A DNA stretch of 64,000 nt, taken from ZC4RG20 sp963702105. Its GTDB lineage: Bacteria > Pseudomonadota > Gammaproteobacteria > Steroidobacterales > Rariloculaceae. A program made the translations under genes and the position numbers. Under the pieces are notes generated by a model. It saw only the letters and a program-made list of their open reading frames with translations. It ran no database searches and was not told the origin of the DNA. Below are positions 33,108-42,629 of the stretch, one piece after another (positions within the stretch are counted from its first letter, which is position 1; every line of letters begins with the position of its first letter). The DNA is taken from the NCBI GenBank assembly GCA_963702105.1, contig OY969712.1, positions 4,898,001 to 4,962,000 of the forward strand, in the 5' to 3' direction.

Positions 33108-35370
33108 CTACATCACCTTCGTCAGCGTGATGCGCCAGCCCAACGGCTCGAGGGGATGCACGTGCAGGTCGCTGACGCCGTCCGCGGGCTCCCCGGGCAG
33201 TCGGTCCGTATACCAGAACGCGGCCGCGTTGGCCTTCACGTTCAGGATGTTGTCCAGGAACAAGCCGACCTTCCATCCGTCCGGCAGACTGTACGAGAAC
33301 GTCGCCGTTCAATTCGTGATAGCCCTTGCCGCGTACGACGTTGTCCGACGAAAGCGGGAATTCGCCGAGATACCGCCATTCCACACCGGCGTTCCACGGG
33401 CCTCGATCGGTCATGTAAACGTCGAACGACCCGGCCGTGAACGGCGCGTTCGGAAGGTAATAGCCGACATGGCCCGTGCCGTCGTCGTAGGGCGTGGTGT
33501 ACCGCGAATGGTTCGCCGAATAGCTGGCGTAGAACTCGAGCCAGGTGAGCGGCTTGTAAGTGAGGTTGATTTCGGCGCCGCGGCGCTTGCTGCCCGGGCC
33601 GGCGCTGTCCATGCCGGCGTCCGGATCGTAGGTCGTTTCGGATTGCGCCTCGAGATTATAGAGGGCGAGCGTGCCCGTCAGGTTGGCCGCGATCTGTTCG
33701 CGCACCCCGATCTCTTCGCCCGTCTGGCGGGCGATCAGCGGGGCCCCGCCGGTGCCGAGCCGTTCGGCCTGCGTCACGCCGCGCAGGTCGTCGCTGTGGA
33801 AGCCGCGTCCCCAGCTCAGGTACAGCTCGGTGGAATCGGAGGGCCTGAAGACGAGGTTCACCTTCGGCTCGGCCAGGCTCGCACTCGCGGTGCCGGCGTT
33901 CGTACCGGTATCGCTGCCGGACATGTAGTCCTCCCGCAGGCCGAGCACGGTCCGGAACCAGTTGTTCCAGTGGGTCGTCGCCTCGAAGTAGGCCGCAAAG
34001 CTCCTGAGGTGGACCCGATCGGCTTCGATCTGGCTGGCCGGATAGTTCACGGCGGCGAGCTGCGCCGGCGTCAGCAGGTCGCGAGCCTGGGTCGGCAGGC
34101 GCGAGACGTCGTTGGAGTCCATGCGCGAATGAAGGCCCGCCAGCAGGTCGGTCTTCTGACCCGGCGACCACGAGTAGGTCACGTCGCCGCCCACGGTCAC
34201 GCGGTTCTCGTGCTGTGCCTCCTGGTCGCCGTGCACGGGGTCCACGAGATAGTGAGTGAAGTTGTTCCAGAGCGTCAGGCGGTTGTTGATGACGTAGGCG
34301 TTGGCCTGCAGCTCGCCGCCCATGCCCATCATCGCGTGATACTGGCCGGAGACGCTGCTGCGCTGCGAATAGCCGCCGTCCGAGGGGTCGAGCGTGCCGA
34401 AGCGGTCGATGAGCCCTTGCGAGATCGCGCGCTCCGGCTGATCCGTGGTCGCATTCCAGGTGTCGTGGTAGAACATGCCGGTGATCGAGTAGCCGTTGCC
34501 GCTGTTCGGGTCCGACTGGCTATAGCGCAGAACCGAGCTCAGCTTGCGTTGGTCGTCCGGGCTGACCCAGGGGCCGTCGTAGTGCTGGAGGTCGAGAGCG
34601 CCCATGAGGTTGCCGCTCCCGAGGGCATCGGAGCCCGCGGTCAGCACGCGGTCGTATCCTTTCGAGCCGCGGCCCCCCGTGCTCATGAGGACTTCGTTCG
34701 GGATCGTATCCGCCAGCTTGATATGGGCCGAGCCGACCGAGGCGAAATCCCCTTCGGCGGCGTAGTACGTGCCCTTCGTATAGTCGATTCCGCCCACGGT
34801 TTCGGGGATCAGGAAATTCAGGTCCGAGTAGCCTTGCCCGTGTGCGTGCGAGGGCTCGTTGACGGGCATGTCGGCGACGTAGAACGCGAAATCGTCGCCG
34901 TGGTCGAGGTTATAGCCGCGCATCATGTACTGCGAGGCCTTGCCTTCGCCGCTGTGCACGGTCGCGACCATGCCGGGGACCGTCTCGACGATCTGCGCCG
35001 GGCGATAGGCCGGCAAAAGGTTCACTTCCGTCTTGGAGACGACGCCCTGACTGGCTGTCGTCGCCGTGCCCATGAGCCTCAGACGCTCGCCGACGACCGT
35101 GATTTCTTCGAGTGCCTCGCCGCCCGCCCCGCCGTTGACGGCGGCCGTGCTCTTGATGTTCGTTGGCGCCCCGCCCTCGCCCTTGGCGTCCCCGCTCGGC
35201 GCGCTCGAAGCCTTATGCGCACCTTCGTTCCCGGCCGCGCTTTGCTGAGCGAACGTGGGCGCCGCCAGCAGCGCGAGGACGGCGGCGGCAATCGGTGCCA
35301 GGCTGAGGCCGACACGTCCCGCGGCACTTCGTGCCGGGACCGTGGGCTGCTCCACGAGTCGTTCATGCAT
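33108..35370 (-). CDS. TonB-dependent outer-membrane receptor; apparent frameshift near the C-terminus
   Basis: Start ATG 35370 (GGAG upstream). Signal (LSLAPIAAAVLALLAAPTFA), TonB-box-like EEITVVGERLRL, a plug domain (LLPAYRPAQIVETVPGMVAT, MMRGYNLDHG) and a 22-strand beta-barrel with alternating aromatic strands. Reading in the starting frame diverges after GKGYHELNGDV. At about 33294 one extra base shifts the frame; the true ending lies in the next frame, DGWKVGLFLDNILNVKANAAAF through GWRITLTKVM, with stop at 33108, a proper TonB-receptor C-terminus. Repaired length is 753 residues. It imports a large ligand (siderophore or other) using TonB energy; the ligand is not evident. Either a sequencing error or a recent pseudogene. 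Confidence 0.86.
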
Positions 35371-35470
35371 AAGTCGCGCTCCGAAGGTGGCTGTCACTGC
35401 CCAGAGGGGCCGATGCGGAGTGTGACCACGCTCGGCGGGGATTTTCTCGCGAAATTCAGGGCATAACGGT

Positions 35471-35493
35471 TTCGTTAACGCTGTTCGTTAACG
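35471..35493. promoter_or_regulatory. Tandem TTCGTTAACG repeats, candidate operator
   Basis: Two exact copies of TTCGTTAACG (35471-35480 and 35484-35493), each containing the palindrome CGTTAACG, separated by CTG. They lie about 100 bases before the TonB receptor start, in the 280-base gap after the comM end. A regulator binding site is the likely reading; the regulator is unknown. The rest of that gap shows no gene. Confidence 0.5.
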
Positions 35494-35650
35494 TTTCCGA
35501 GCGGCGCCAAGCGCCTGAAATGAAGCGCATTTTCTCTGCGCGCGCGATGACGCCTCTTAAGGAATCGTAAGAAAGCAGCGGAGACGATGAACGGCCCCGC
35601 GGCGACGCAGAACTCCTTGCCGCCGCGGCGGTCCTCGCACTGCGCGGCGC

Positions 35651-37150
35651 CTATGCCCGCCGATCCAGCCCTCGAAGCTGCAGCGCCTCCCCGACGTGGG
35701 CAGGCGTGACGCGCTCGGCGTCCTCGAGGTCGGCGATCGTCAGCGCGACCCTGAGCACGCGCGTGTAGCTGCGCATGCTGAGCTGCCACCGATCGATGGC
35801 GCGGCCCAGCAGGCGGCGTGCTTCGGGCTCGACGACCGGCAACTCCTGGAGCGCGCGATCCGCGAGCCGCGCGTTCAGCGTGCCGCGACGCTCGATCTGC
35901 CGTGCTCGGACCGCTGCGACCCTCGCGGCGAGGGCCGGCGATTCCCGGGCCTCGTGCGGCTCGGCAACGTCCGTGAACCGGGCTCGCGGCACCTCGACTC
36001 GCAGGTCGAAGCGGTCGAGCAGCGGCCCCGATATGCGTGCTCGGTAACTTTCGATGCGGACCGGAGTGCACCGGCAGCGATCGGTCCCATCTCCGAGGTA
36101 CCCGCAGGGACATGGATTCATGGCTGCGACGAGCTGAAACTCCGCCGGAAAGGTGACCTGCTCGTGGACGCGCGAGATCCGCGCGACGCCGGCCTCGAGC
36201 GGCTCCCGCAGCGCTTCGAGCGCGCGCCGGGAAAACTCGGGCAGCTCGTCGAGAAACAGCACACCGCGGTGCGCGAGCGAGATCTCGCCGGGGCGCGGCC
36301 GAGGTCCGCCGCCGACGAGCGCGACGGCAGAGGTCGTGTGATGCGGCGCGCGAAAGGGTCTGCGCAGCCCGTTGCCGAGCATATCCGCGTCGCCGGCGAC
36401 GGACGCGATGCTCGCGACGCACAGCATGTCCTCGAGGTCGAGCGGCGGCAGGAGCCCCCTGAGCCGCTCGGCAAGCATGCTTTTGCCGCTGCCGGGCGGA
36501 CCGACCATGAGCAGGTTGTGCGAGGCCGCCGCCGCGATCGTGAGCGCGCGTTTGGCGATGGCCTGGCCGCGCACGTCCCCGAGGTCGAGCCCTTCGGCGG
36601 GCGGCGCGCCCGGTCCGCGCCACGCGACGCGCTCGAGAGGCCGGCCGTCGCGAAGATGGTCCAGCACCTCGCCGAGCGCGTCGGCGACGTAGACCTCGGC
36701 GTCCTCCACGAGCTCCGCCTCGCGCCGATTGGCGCGGGGCAAGATCACGGCGCGGCCGGCATCGCGCGCGGCGAGGACCGCGGGCAATGCGCCCGTGACC
36801 GGCCGCAGCTCTCCGTTCAAGGCGAGCTCGCCGATGAACTCGAGCCGTTGGTCCCGCCAGCGCGCTTCGAGCTGCGCCTTGGCGACGCCGAGCGCGATGG
36901 CGAGGTCGAAGCGGCCGCCCTCTTTGGGAATGTCGGCGGGGCCGAGGTGCACGGTGATTCGGCTCGCGGGCGGGCTCAGCCTGCAGGTGTGAAGGGCCGC
37001 GCGTACGCGGTCCTTGCTCTCCCGCACGGCGGCGGCGGGAAGCCCTGTGATCGAAAACGCCGGCAGGCCGCCGGAAATGTGTACTTCGACGACGACCTCG
37101 TAGGCCCGCATGCCCCGCTGGCCGCGGCTCAGCACGCGCGCGAGCGGCAT
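35651..37150 (-). CDS. comM: ComM/YifB magnesium-chelatase-like ATPase
   Basis: 499 residues, the usual length. An N-terminal Lon-protease-like domain (VVVEVHISGGLPAFSITGLP) is followed by the MCM-like AAA+ domain with Walker A GPPGSGKS, Walker B VLFLDELPEF, the zinc-binding NPCPCGYLGD and the sensor region. ComM is a hexameric helicase that promotes branch migration in natural transformation; in non-competent bacteria it supports recombination. It sits directly after ubiK, a common pairing. Confidence 0.95.
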   Translation of the reverse strand: MPLARVLSRGQRGMRAYEVVVEVHISGGLPAFSITGLPAAAVRESKDRVRAALHTCRLSPPASRITVHLGPADIPKEGGRFDLAIALGVAKAQLEARWRDQRLEFIGELALNGELRPVTGALPAVLAARDAGRAVILPRANRREAELVEDAEVYVADALGEVLDHLRDGRPLERVAWRGPGAPPAEGLDLGDVRGQAIAKRALTIAAAASHNLLMVGPPGSGKSMLAERLRGLLPPLDLEDMLCVASIASVAGDADMLGNGLRRPFRAPHHTTSAVALVGGGPRPRPGEISLAHRGVLFLDELPEFSRRALEALREPLEAGVARISRVHEQVTFPAEFQLVAAMNPCPCGYLGDGTDRCRCTPVRIESYRARISGPLLDRFDLRVEVPRARFTDVAEPHEARESPALAARVAAVRARQIERRGTLNARLADRALQELPVVEPEARRLLGRAIDRWQLSMRSYTRVLRVALTIADLEDAERVTPAHVGEALQLRGLDRRA

Positions 37151-37228
37151 CGCCGAGCCCTTGCGATGTGCGCCGTAAGGTGTGGCGCCGCTCGCCCCGG
37201 GCGTCCGCGGCGAACCGCCTCGGACGCG

Positions 37229-37522
37229 CTACTCCGGCGGCGGCGAGCCCGGCCCGGTGCGCTGCCCGACGCCGCGCTCGAGCTCGGCGAGGCGTGCATC
37301 GATCGCCTCGAGCTTCTCGCGGGTGCGCTCGAGCACGGCGCTCTGCACGTCGAATTCCTCACGCGAAACCAGGTCCATCCTCTCCAGACCGGACTTGAGC
37401 AGGGCCCTGAAGTTGCGCTCGAGGTCCCCGCCGAGCACGCGCAGGTTCTTCGGCAGCGACTGCGCGAGCTGTCGGGCGAGATCGTCTACGTTGAAACCGC
37501 CTGACTTTTCGTTCTCGTCCAT
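37229..37522 (-). CDS. ubiK: Ubiquinone biosynthesis accessory factor UbiK
   Basis: 97 residues of the YqiC/BMFP family: a short N-terminal amphipathic stretch (FNVDDLARQLAQSLPKNLRV) and a C-terminal coiled coil (FDVQSAVLERTREKLEAIDA) with RMDLVSREEFDVQ in between. UbiK binds UbiJ and helps the soluble Ubi complex work in aerobic ubiquinone synthesis. Its partners UbiJ, UbiE and UbiB are also encoded in this window. About 78 bases before comM. Confidence 0.92.
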   Translation of the reverse strand: MDENEKSGGFNVDDLARQLAQSLPKNLRVLGGDLERNFRALLKSGLERMDLVSREEFDVQSAVLERTREKLEAIDARLAELERGVGQRTGPGSPPPE

Positions 37523-37767
37523 TTGACTGTCCTTTTCGTCGGTTCGACGAGCCGCGAATCCGGCCGGAAGGCTCGGATTGCGGCCGTCCGGCTCCGCGCG
37601 GCCCGCGCCGTCGCGTGGCCCTAGCGCGAAGCGGCCATGATACCGAACACGGCCCGCGTCGGCGGCGGAACGGCCCGGACCGGCCTGGAGAAAAGGGGAC
37701 GCAGGTCACGTGTCGGCCCGGAGCCGCATGCTAGACTCCCGCACCGAGCTAGCAGGAGACCCGAGGC

Positions 37768-38223
37768 GTGCGCGCACTTTTGCTGATGCTTGCGCTCTTC
37801 AGCACGAGCCTTTGGGCCGGAGAAGTCTACCGGTCGGTCGGTCCCGATGGCACGGTGACCTACAGCGACGTGCCGACGGGCAACAACGCCCAGCCGATTT
37901 TCATTCTCGTGCCGCGAGCGGCTTCCGAGCCCCGCAGCTCGGCGTCGACGCCGTCCGCCGCGGCTCCGGCCGCTCAGCCCGGCGGCGACGACCTCAAAGC
38001 CGATTCGGACGCCAAGCCCGGCGCGCCGGGACAGGCGGCGAAGCCGGACGAGAAGGAAAAGGCGAAGAACTGCGAGATCGCACGCGATCGGGCGCAGCGG
38101 TACAGTGAGGCCCACCGTCTGTACAAGACCGGCGCCAATGGGGAGCGCGAGTACCTCACCGATGCAGAGATCGACGAAGCCAGAGCCCAGGCCGCGGCCG
38201 CCGTCGACCGATGGTGCAAGTAA
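37768..38223 (+). CDS. Periplasmic DUF4124 protein
   Basis: 151 residues from GTG 37768, with a good AGGAG upstream. Signal peptide (RALLLMLALFSTSLWA), then the DUF4124 domain EVYRSVGPDGTVTYSDVPTG. The C-terminal half is a Pro/Ala linker and a Cys-containing helix (KNCEIARDRAQRYSEA...VDRWCK) with two cysteines that may pair. Function unknown; common in gammaproteobacteria. The presumed algZ start lies shortly after its stop. Confidence 0.85.
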   Translation: MRALLLMLALFSTSLWAGEVYRSVGPDGTVTYSDVPTGNNAQPIFILVPRAASEPRSSASTPSAAAPAAQPGGDDLKADSDAKPGAPGQAAKPDEKEKAKNCEIARDRAQRYSEAHRLYKTGANGEREYLTDAEIDEARAQAAAAVDRWCK

Positions 38224-38251
38224 GGCCTCGCCCGCAGCGATCCCTGCGCTC

Positions 38252-39340
38252 TTGCGCGCTACGCAGGCCCCCGTCGCCGACGTTCTAGACGCGGGCCGCG
38301 AAGCGGCCGTGGCGGACTTCTTCCTGCCCGACTTCTGCCACCCGCGCGCCGTGCTCGCGGTCGTGCTGATTTTCGAGCTCATCGCGCTCATGCTTGCGCT
38401 CGGCCGCCCGAACGCACCGGAATTCCTGACCGATCTCGCCCGCCTCTCGCTGTTCGCGCAATGGCTGGGCCTTACGGGCGCGGCGCTGCTGTGCTCGACG
38501 CGCCCGCGCCTCGCGCGGCTGCCGGTCGCCGCCGCCATGGCCGTGATCTTCGCGCTGCTCATGTCGAACACGGCATTTTTCTCGGCGCTCGCAATCTGGC
38601 TCGGCCGCCATCAGCGCAGCATCGGCCTGGACGCCGCGCTGTTCCCCGTAGACCAGTGGCACTTCCTGCTCCGCAACGAGGCGATGTGCGTCATCGTGAC
38701 CGCTTTGCTGCTGCGGTACTTTTTCGTCGCGCACCAGTGGCGGCATCACGTGCGGGCCGAGGCGCGCTCGCGTATCGACGCGCTGCAGGCCCGCATTCGC
38801 CCGCACTTCCTGTTCAACAGCATGAATACGATCGCGGCGCTGACGCGAACCGATCCGGCTCGGGCAGAGGAGGCCGTCGAGGATCTGGCGGATCTGTTCC
38901 GCGCCACGCTGCGGGACTCCGACCGCCCGCTGACGGTCGAGCAGGAGCTCGAGCTCGCGCGCAACTACCTGCGCATCGAGCAGCTCCGGATGGGCCGCCG
39001 TCTCGCGGTCGTCTGGGACGTAGGCGAAGTGCCGACCGCGGCCAAAATCCCGAGCCTGACGCTTCAGCCGCTGCTCGAGAATGCGATCTACCACGGCATC
39101 GAGCCGCTCGACGCGGGCGGCACCGTCACCGTGACCGGACGCGTCGAGGCCGGCCGCCTCGTCTTTCGCGTCGCCAATCCGTTGCGCTCGGACCGAACCG
39201 CCCGCCGCGGGGGCAACGGCCTTGCGCTCGACAACATCCGCCAGCGGCTCCGGCTCGCTTACGGCCAAGACGGCGTGCTCGAAGTGACGCCGGGCGAGGA
39301 ACACTTCGAAGTCGTCGTGCGATTCCCGCTCGAGCTATGA
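38252..39340 (+). CDS. algZ: AlgZ/LytS-type sensor histidine kinase
   Basis: 362 residues from TTG 38252; ATG 38162, which overlaps the DUF4124 gene, is an alternative. About four N-terminal helices (VLAVVLIFELIALMLALG, AVIFALLMSNTAFFSALAIW) are followed by the His_kinase domain with phospho-His in RIRPHFLFNSMNTIAALTRT, N-box LQPLLENAIYHGIEP and G-box GGNGLALDNIRQRL. This is the LytS/AlgZ kinase family, partner of the LytTR regulator AlgR encoded next. In pseudomonads the pair controls alginate and type IV pili. Confidence 0.9.
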   Translation: MRATQAPVADVLDAGREAAVADFFLPDFCHPRAVLAVVLIFELIALMLALGRPNAPEFLTDLARLSLFAQWLGLTGAALLCSTRPRLARLPVAAAMAVIFALLMSNTAFFSALAIWLGRHQRSIGLDAALFPVDQWHFLLRNEAMCVIVTALLLRYFFVAHQWRHHVRAEARSRIDALQARIRPHFLFNSMNTIAALTRTDPARAEEAVEDLADLFRATLRDSDRPLTVEQELELARNYLRIEQLRMGRRLAVVWDVGEVPTAAKIPSLTLQPLLENAIYHGIEPLDAGGTVTVTGRVEAGRLVFRVANPLRSDRTARRGGNGLALDNIRQRLRLAYGQDGVLEVTPGEEHFEVVVRFPLEL

Positions 39341-40107
39341 CGGTCCCGCCGCTCGGCGTGCTCATCGTGGACGACGAGGCCCCGGCGCGCGAGCGCCTCG
39401 CGCGCCTCGTCGCGGAGCTCGAAGGCTGGACCGTCGTCGGCGAGTGCGGCACGGGCGCGGAGGCGCTCGATCAGGTCGCGCGCCTGAATCCGGCCGTCGT
39501 GCTGCTCGACGTGCGCATGCCCGGCATGACGGGCATCGAGGCGGCGCGCCATCTGAGCCGCTTCGAGACGCCTCCGGCCGTCGTTTTCACGACCGCCTAC
39601 GACCAGTACGCGCTGCAGGCCTTCGAGTCGCAGGCCGTGGGCTACCTGTTGAAACCCGTGCGGCGCGAGCGCCTGCTCGCGGCGCTGCGTCACGCGGCCC
39701 GGCTCGGGGCGCCGCAGGCCGAAGGGCTCGCGGCCGCGGGTCCGCCGCTCGGGGAGCGCCGGCACGTCGCGGCGCGCGTGCGCGACACGCTCCGCCTGAT
39801 TCCCGTCGGCGATATCGTCTACCTGCGCGCCGACCAGAAGTACGTCACGGTCACGCACCTCGAGGGCGAGGACGTCATCGACGATTCCCTGCGTCAGCTC
39901 GAGGAGGAGTTCGCGGCGGACTTCGTACGCATCCACCGGAGCCTGCTCGCGGGCGTCGCGCACGTGGAGGCGCTCGAGCGCGCCGAGGACGGCGGCTACC
40001 TGCTCCGCATGCGCCCCGGCGGCGAAGCGCTGCCCGTCAGCCGGCGCCAGCTGGCCGAGGTGCGCAGGCGGCTCGCGGCCGGTTCGCGCAAGCGGCTTGG
40101 ATTCTGA
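39337..40107 (+). CDS. algR: AlgR-type LytTR response regulator
   Basis: 256 residues; ATG 39337 overlaps the algZ stop (ATGA). The receiver domain has the acidic pair VDDE and phospho-acceptor Asp in LLDVRMPGM, plus the switch Thr and Lys (FTTAYDQY, LLKPV). The C-terminal LytTR DNA-binding domain includes DIVYLRADQKYVTVTHLEGE and FVRIHRSLLAGVAHV. Partner of AlgZ. Followed by hemX after 45 bases; the hemC and hemD genes that usually stand here in related gammaproteobacteria are absent. Confidence 0.93.
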   Translation: MTVPPLGVLIVDDEAPARERLARLVAELEGWTVVGECGTGAEALDQVARLNPAVVLLDVRMPGMTGIEAARHLSRFETPPAVVFTTAYDQYALQAFESQAVGYLLKPVRRERLLAALRHAARLGAPQAEGLAAAGPPLGERRHVAARVRDTLRLIPVGDIVYLRADQKYVTVTHLEGEDVIDDSLRQLEEEFAADFVRIHRSLLAGVAHVEALERAEDGGYLLRMRPGGEALPVSRRQLAEVRRRLAAGSRKRLGF

Positions 40108-40152
40108 CCGGGCGCGTGCACAATACGTCCAAGCCCGCCTCCTTATGACAAG

Positions 40153-41259
40153 ATGAGCTCACAACCGCCCGCGCAGGGGGCCGCCGCGGACGCCGCCGCA
40201 CCCAACGCCGGCCCTGACGCCGGCGCAGACCGCGGGCGCGCCGGCGCCGCCGGCACCGTCCTCGGTCTTCTGGCCCTCGTCGTCGCGCTGTTCGCAGCCG
40301 CGGCGGGCGGGTTTTCCTGGTGGCAGAACGCGCAGCGTTATGCCGCGCTTGCGGCCGGCGAGCGCGACGCCCTGGCCGAGATCCGCCAGGGCCTCGAGAC
40401 GGTCCGAAGCGAGGCGCAAGGCACGTCGGAGCGGGTTGCAGCCCTCGAGGCCGCGCGCGACGACGCCGACCAGCGCGCCGCGGCGCTCGCGGCCAAGCTC
40501 GAAAGCGTGCCCGGCCGCGTCGGCGCGCTCGAGCAGCGCGTCGAGGCCGGCACGGGGTCCTCCGACGCACGCTCCGAGTGGCTGCGCTCGGAGGCCCAGT
40601 ACTACCTCGCACTGGCGAATACCGAGCTCTCGCTCGGCGGCCGTTGGCAGACGGCGATCTCGGCGCTCGAGCTCGCCGACGACCGCCTGCGTCAACTCGC
40701 GGCCCCCTCGCTCGCTCCCGTGCGCGCGGCCGTGGCCGCCGAGCTGCGCGAGCTCAAGAGCGTCAAGCTGCCGGACATCGAGGGCACGGCGCTGCGGCTC
40801 GGCGACCTTGCCGACCACGTCGCGGATTTGCCGCTGCGGCACCCGGGCCCCCCGGGCGGCGGCCCGGCGCCCGCCAAGACCGCGCAGACGGCGGCACCCG
40901 GGCTCGGCCGGCTCTGGCTCACAGTCAAGGGTGCGCTCGGTGGCATCGTCCGGGTCGAGCACCCCTCGGCGCCCGCCGCGCAGGCGCTGACCGACGAGGA
41001 GCGCGCGCTCGCGCGGCGCCAGCTGCGTCTCGAGCTGCAGCTCGCACGCGCGAGCGCGCTCGAGGCGGAACCGGAGGCCTTCGGTGCGAGCCTGCGCAAC
41101 GCGCTGGGCCTGCTCGACCGCGACTACGACGGCGACTCGCCGGCCGTCGCGAACGCCGTGACGCTGCTGACCCAGCTCGAGGCCGTGGACGTGGCGCCTC
41201 GGCGTCCCGACATCAGCGCTTCGCTCGAGCTGCTCGAGCGAAGCGGGGGAGCGGACTGA
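40153..41259 (+). CDS. hemX: HemX family protein
   Basis: 368 residues. Cytoplasmic disordered N-terminus, one membrane helix (GLLALVVALFAAAAGGFSWW), then a periplasmic coiled coil and the HemX domain (SEWLRSEAQYYLALANTELS, GGRWQTAISALELADDRLRQ). HemX is encoded with heme enzymes and, in some annotations, is called uroporphyrinogen-III methyltransferase-like, but it lacks that catalytic domain. It is probably an inner-membrane scaffold. It precedes hemY with a TGATG overlap. Confidence 0.9.
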   Translation: MSSQPPAQGAAADAAAPNAGPDAGADRGRAGAAGTVLGLLALVVALFAAAAGGFSWWQNAQRYAALAAGERDALAEIRQGLETVRSEAQGTSERVAALEAARDDADQRAAALAAKLESVPGRVGALEQRVEAGTGSSDARSEWLRSEAQYYLALANTELSLGGRWQTAISALELADDRLRQLAAPSLAPVRAAVAAELRELKSVKLPDIEGTALRLGDLADHVADLPLRHPGPPGGGPAPAKTAQTAAPGLGRLWLTVKGALGGIVRVEHPSAPAAQALTDEERALARRQLRLELQLARASALEAEPEAFGASLRNALGLLDRDYDGDSPAVANAVTLLTQLEAVDVAPRRPDISASLELLERSGGAD

Positions 41260-42545
41260 TGCGTTTCGGCGTCCTCGGGCTCGTCGCGCTGGTGCTCGGC
41301 GCCCTGCTCGCGCAGGCCGTGCTGCAGGACCGCGGCTACGTGCTCGTCGACTTCCGGGGCTATGTCGTCGAGATGTCCGTGCCCGGTCTGATCCTCGTGC
41401 TCGCGCTTCTGTACGCGGCGATCCGCCTCGCGGCCTCGGTGCTGCACGTGCCCCGGCACATCGGCGGTCGGCTCGCGCAGCGCCGCACGCGCCGCTCGGG
41501 CGGGCGGCTCAGCGAGGCGCTGCTGCGCATGGCCGAAGGCGACTGGGTCAAGAGCGAGCGGCTCCTGACGCGCGGGCTCAAGGGCAGCCACGCTCCGCTC
41601 GCGCACTATCTGCTCGCGGCGCGCGTCGCGCAGCTGCAGGGCTCGCGCGAGCGCCGCGACAAATGGCTCCGGATCGCCTACGAGGAGCAGCCGAAGGAAG
41701 AGACGGCAATCCTGTTGACGCGTGCGGAGCTGCAGCTCGAGGGCGGGGAGGCGACGCGAGCGCTCGCGACGCTGACGCGCGTCGACAAGCGCAGCCCGAA
41801 TCACCCGGTTGCGCTCGCGCTGTTGGCTCGCGCGGCCGCCGCCGCGGGCGACCTCGAGCGGCTCGTCGAGCTGCTGCCGCGGCTCGACGCCCGCGTGCGC
41901 CTCGGCGGCGGCGAGCTCATGCGCCTCGCGCTGCCGGCCCTCGAGGCCCGGCTCGGGGGTCCGGAGCTCACTCGCGCCGGCCTCGACGCCTACTGGTCCA
42001 CGTTGCCGAAGCCCGTGCGCACGGAGCCCGAAGCCCTCGCCTTGCGCGCGCGCGCGCTCGAGCGCCTGGGCCACGGCGAGCTGGCCGAGCGCGAGTTGCG
42101 CGCCGCGTTGAAGCGGCGCTGGGCGGCGCCGCTCGTCGCGGCTTACGGCGAGGTCCACGGCAAGGACTCTGCCAAGCAGCTGCGCTATGCCGAGCAGCGG
42201 CTCCGCGACCACGCCGAAGACCCTGCCCTGCTCGCGACGGCCGCCCGGCTTTGCATCGACGGCGAGCTTTGGGGCAAGGCCCGCAGCTACCTGGAATCGG
42301 CCCTCGCGATCGAACCCGATCCCGCGCGCTACGCTCTATATGGCCGACTGCTCGACCGCCTCGGCGAGGGCGACGGGGCGACGTCGGCGTTCCGCTCGGG
42401 CCTGGCGCTGCTCGACCACGGGCGGCCGGAGCTGCCGGCGCTGGCGGCGCCTCCCGACGCCTTGCCAGCGGGGCGCAGGCCTCGGCATGAGGGCGGCGTG
42501 GGCGGTGTCGGGACCGCCGTGAATCCGTCCCTGGAGGCTTCGTAA
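41259..42545 (+). CDS. hemY: HemY protein (TPR-rich inner-membrane protein)
   Basis: 428 residues. Two N-terminal membrane helices (GVLGLVALVLGALLAQAVL, VPGLILVLALLYAAIRLA) around the signature DRGYVLVDFRGYVVEMS. The remainder is helical TPR-like repeats (LSEALLRMAEGDWVKSERLL, ATLTRVDKRSPNHPVALALL). HemY of gammaproteobacteria is a non-enzymatic membrane protein of the hem operon, unlike the protoporphyrinogen oxidase of the same name. Start ATG 41259 overlaps the hemX stop. Confidence 0.92.
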   Translation: MRFGVLGLVALVLGALLAQAVLQDRGYVLVDFRGYVVEMSVPGLILVLALLYAAIRLAASVLHVPRHIGGRLAQRRTRRSGGRLSEALLRMAEGDWVKSERLLTRGLKGSHAPLAHYLLAARVAQLQGSRERRDKWLRIAYEEQPKEETAILLTRAELQLEGGEATRALATLTRVDKRSPNHPVALALLARAAAAAGDLERLVELLPRLDARVRLGGGELMRLALPALEARLGGPELTRAGLDAYWSTLPKPVRTEPEALALRARALERLGHGELAERELRAALKRRWAAPLVAAYGEVHGKDSAKQLRYAEQRLRDHAEDPALLATAARLCIDGELWGKARSYLESALAIEPDPARYALYGRLLDRLGEGDGATSAFRSGLALLDHGRPELPALAAPPDALPAGRRPRHEGGVGGVGTAVNPSLEAS

Positions 42546-42629
42546 GCGCCCCGGCCGCCCCCGTCTGCACGCGCCTCCGGCAGCCGCCAGCGGCCAACCC
42601 GTTCAGGAATCGTGGGGACCTATCCCGTC

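Noticed and set aside
32890..35466. 858-codon plus-strand frame opposite the TonB receptor
   Set aside because: A GC-driven shadow: the TonB receptor on the other strand has signal, plug and barrel motifs, while this frame has none.
35696..37504. 602-codon plus-strand frame opposite comM and ubiK
   Set aside because: Shadow frame; comM and ubiK on the minus strand have complete motifs.
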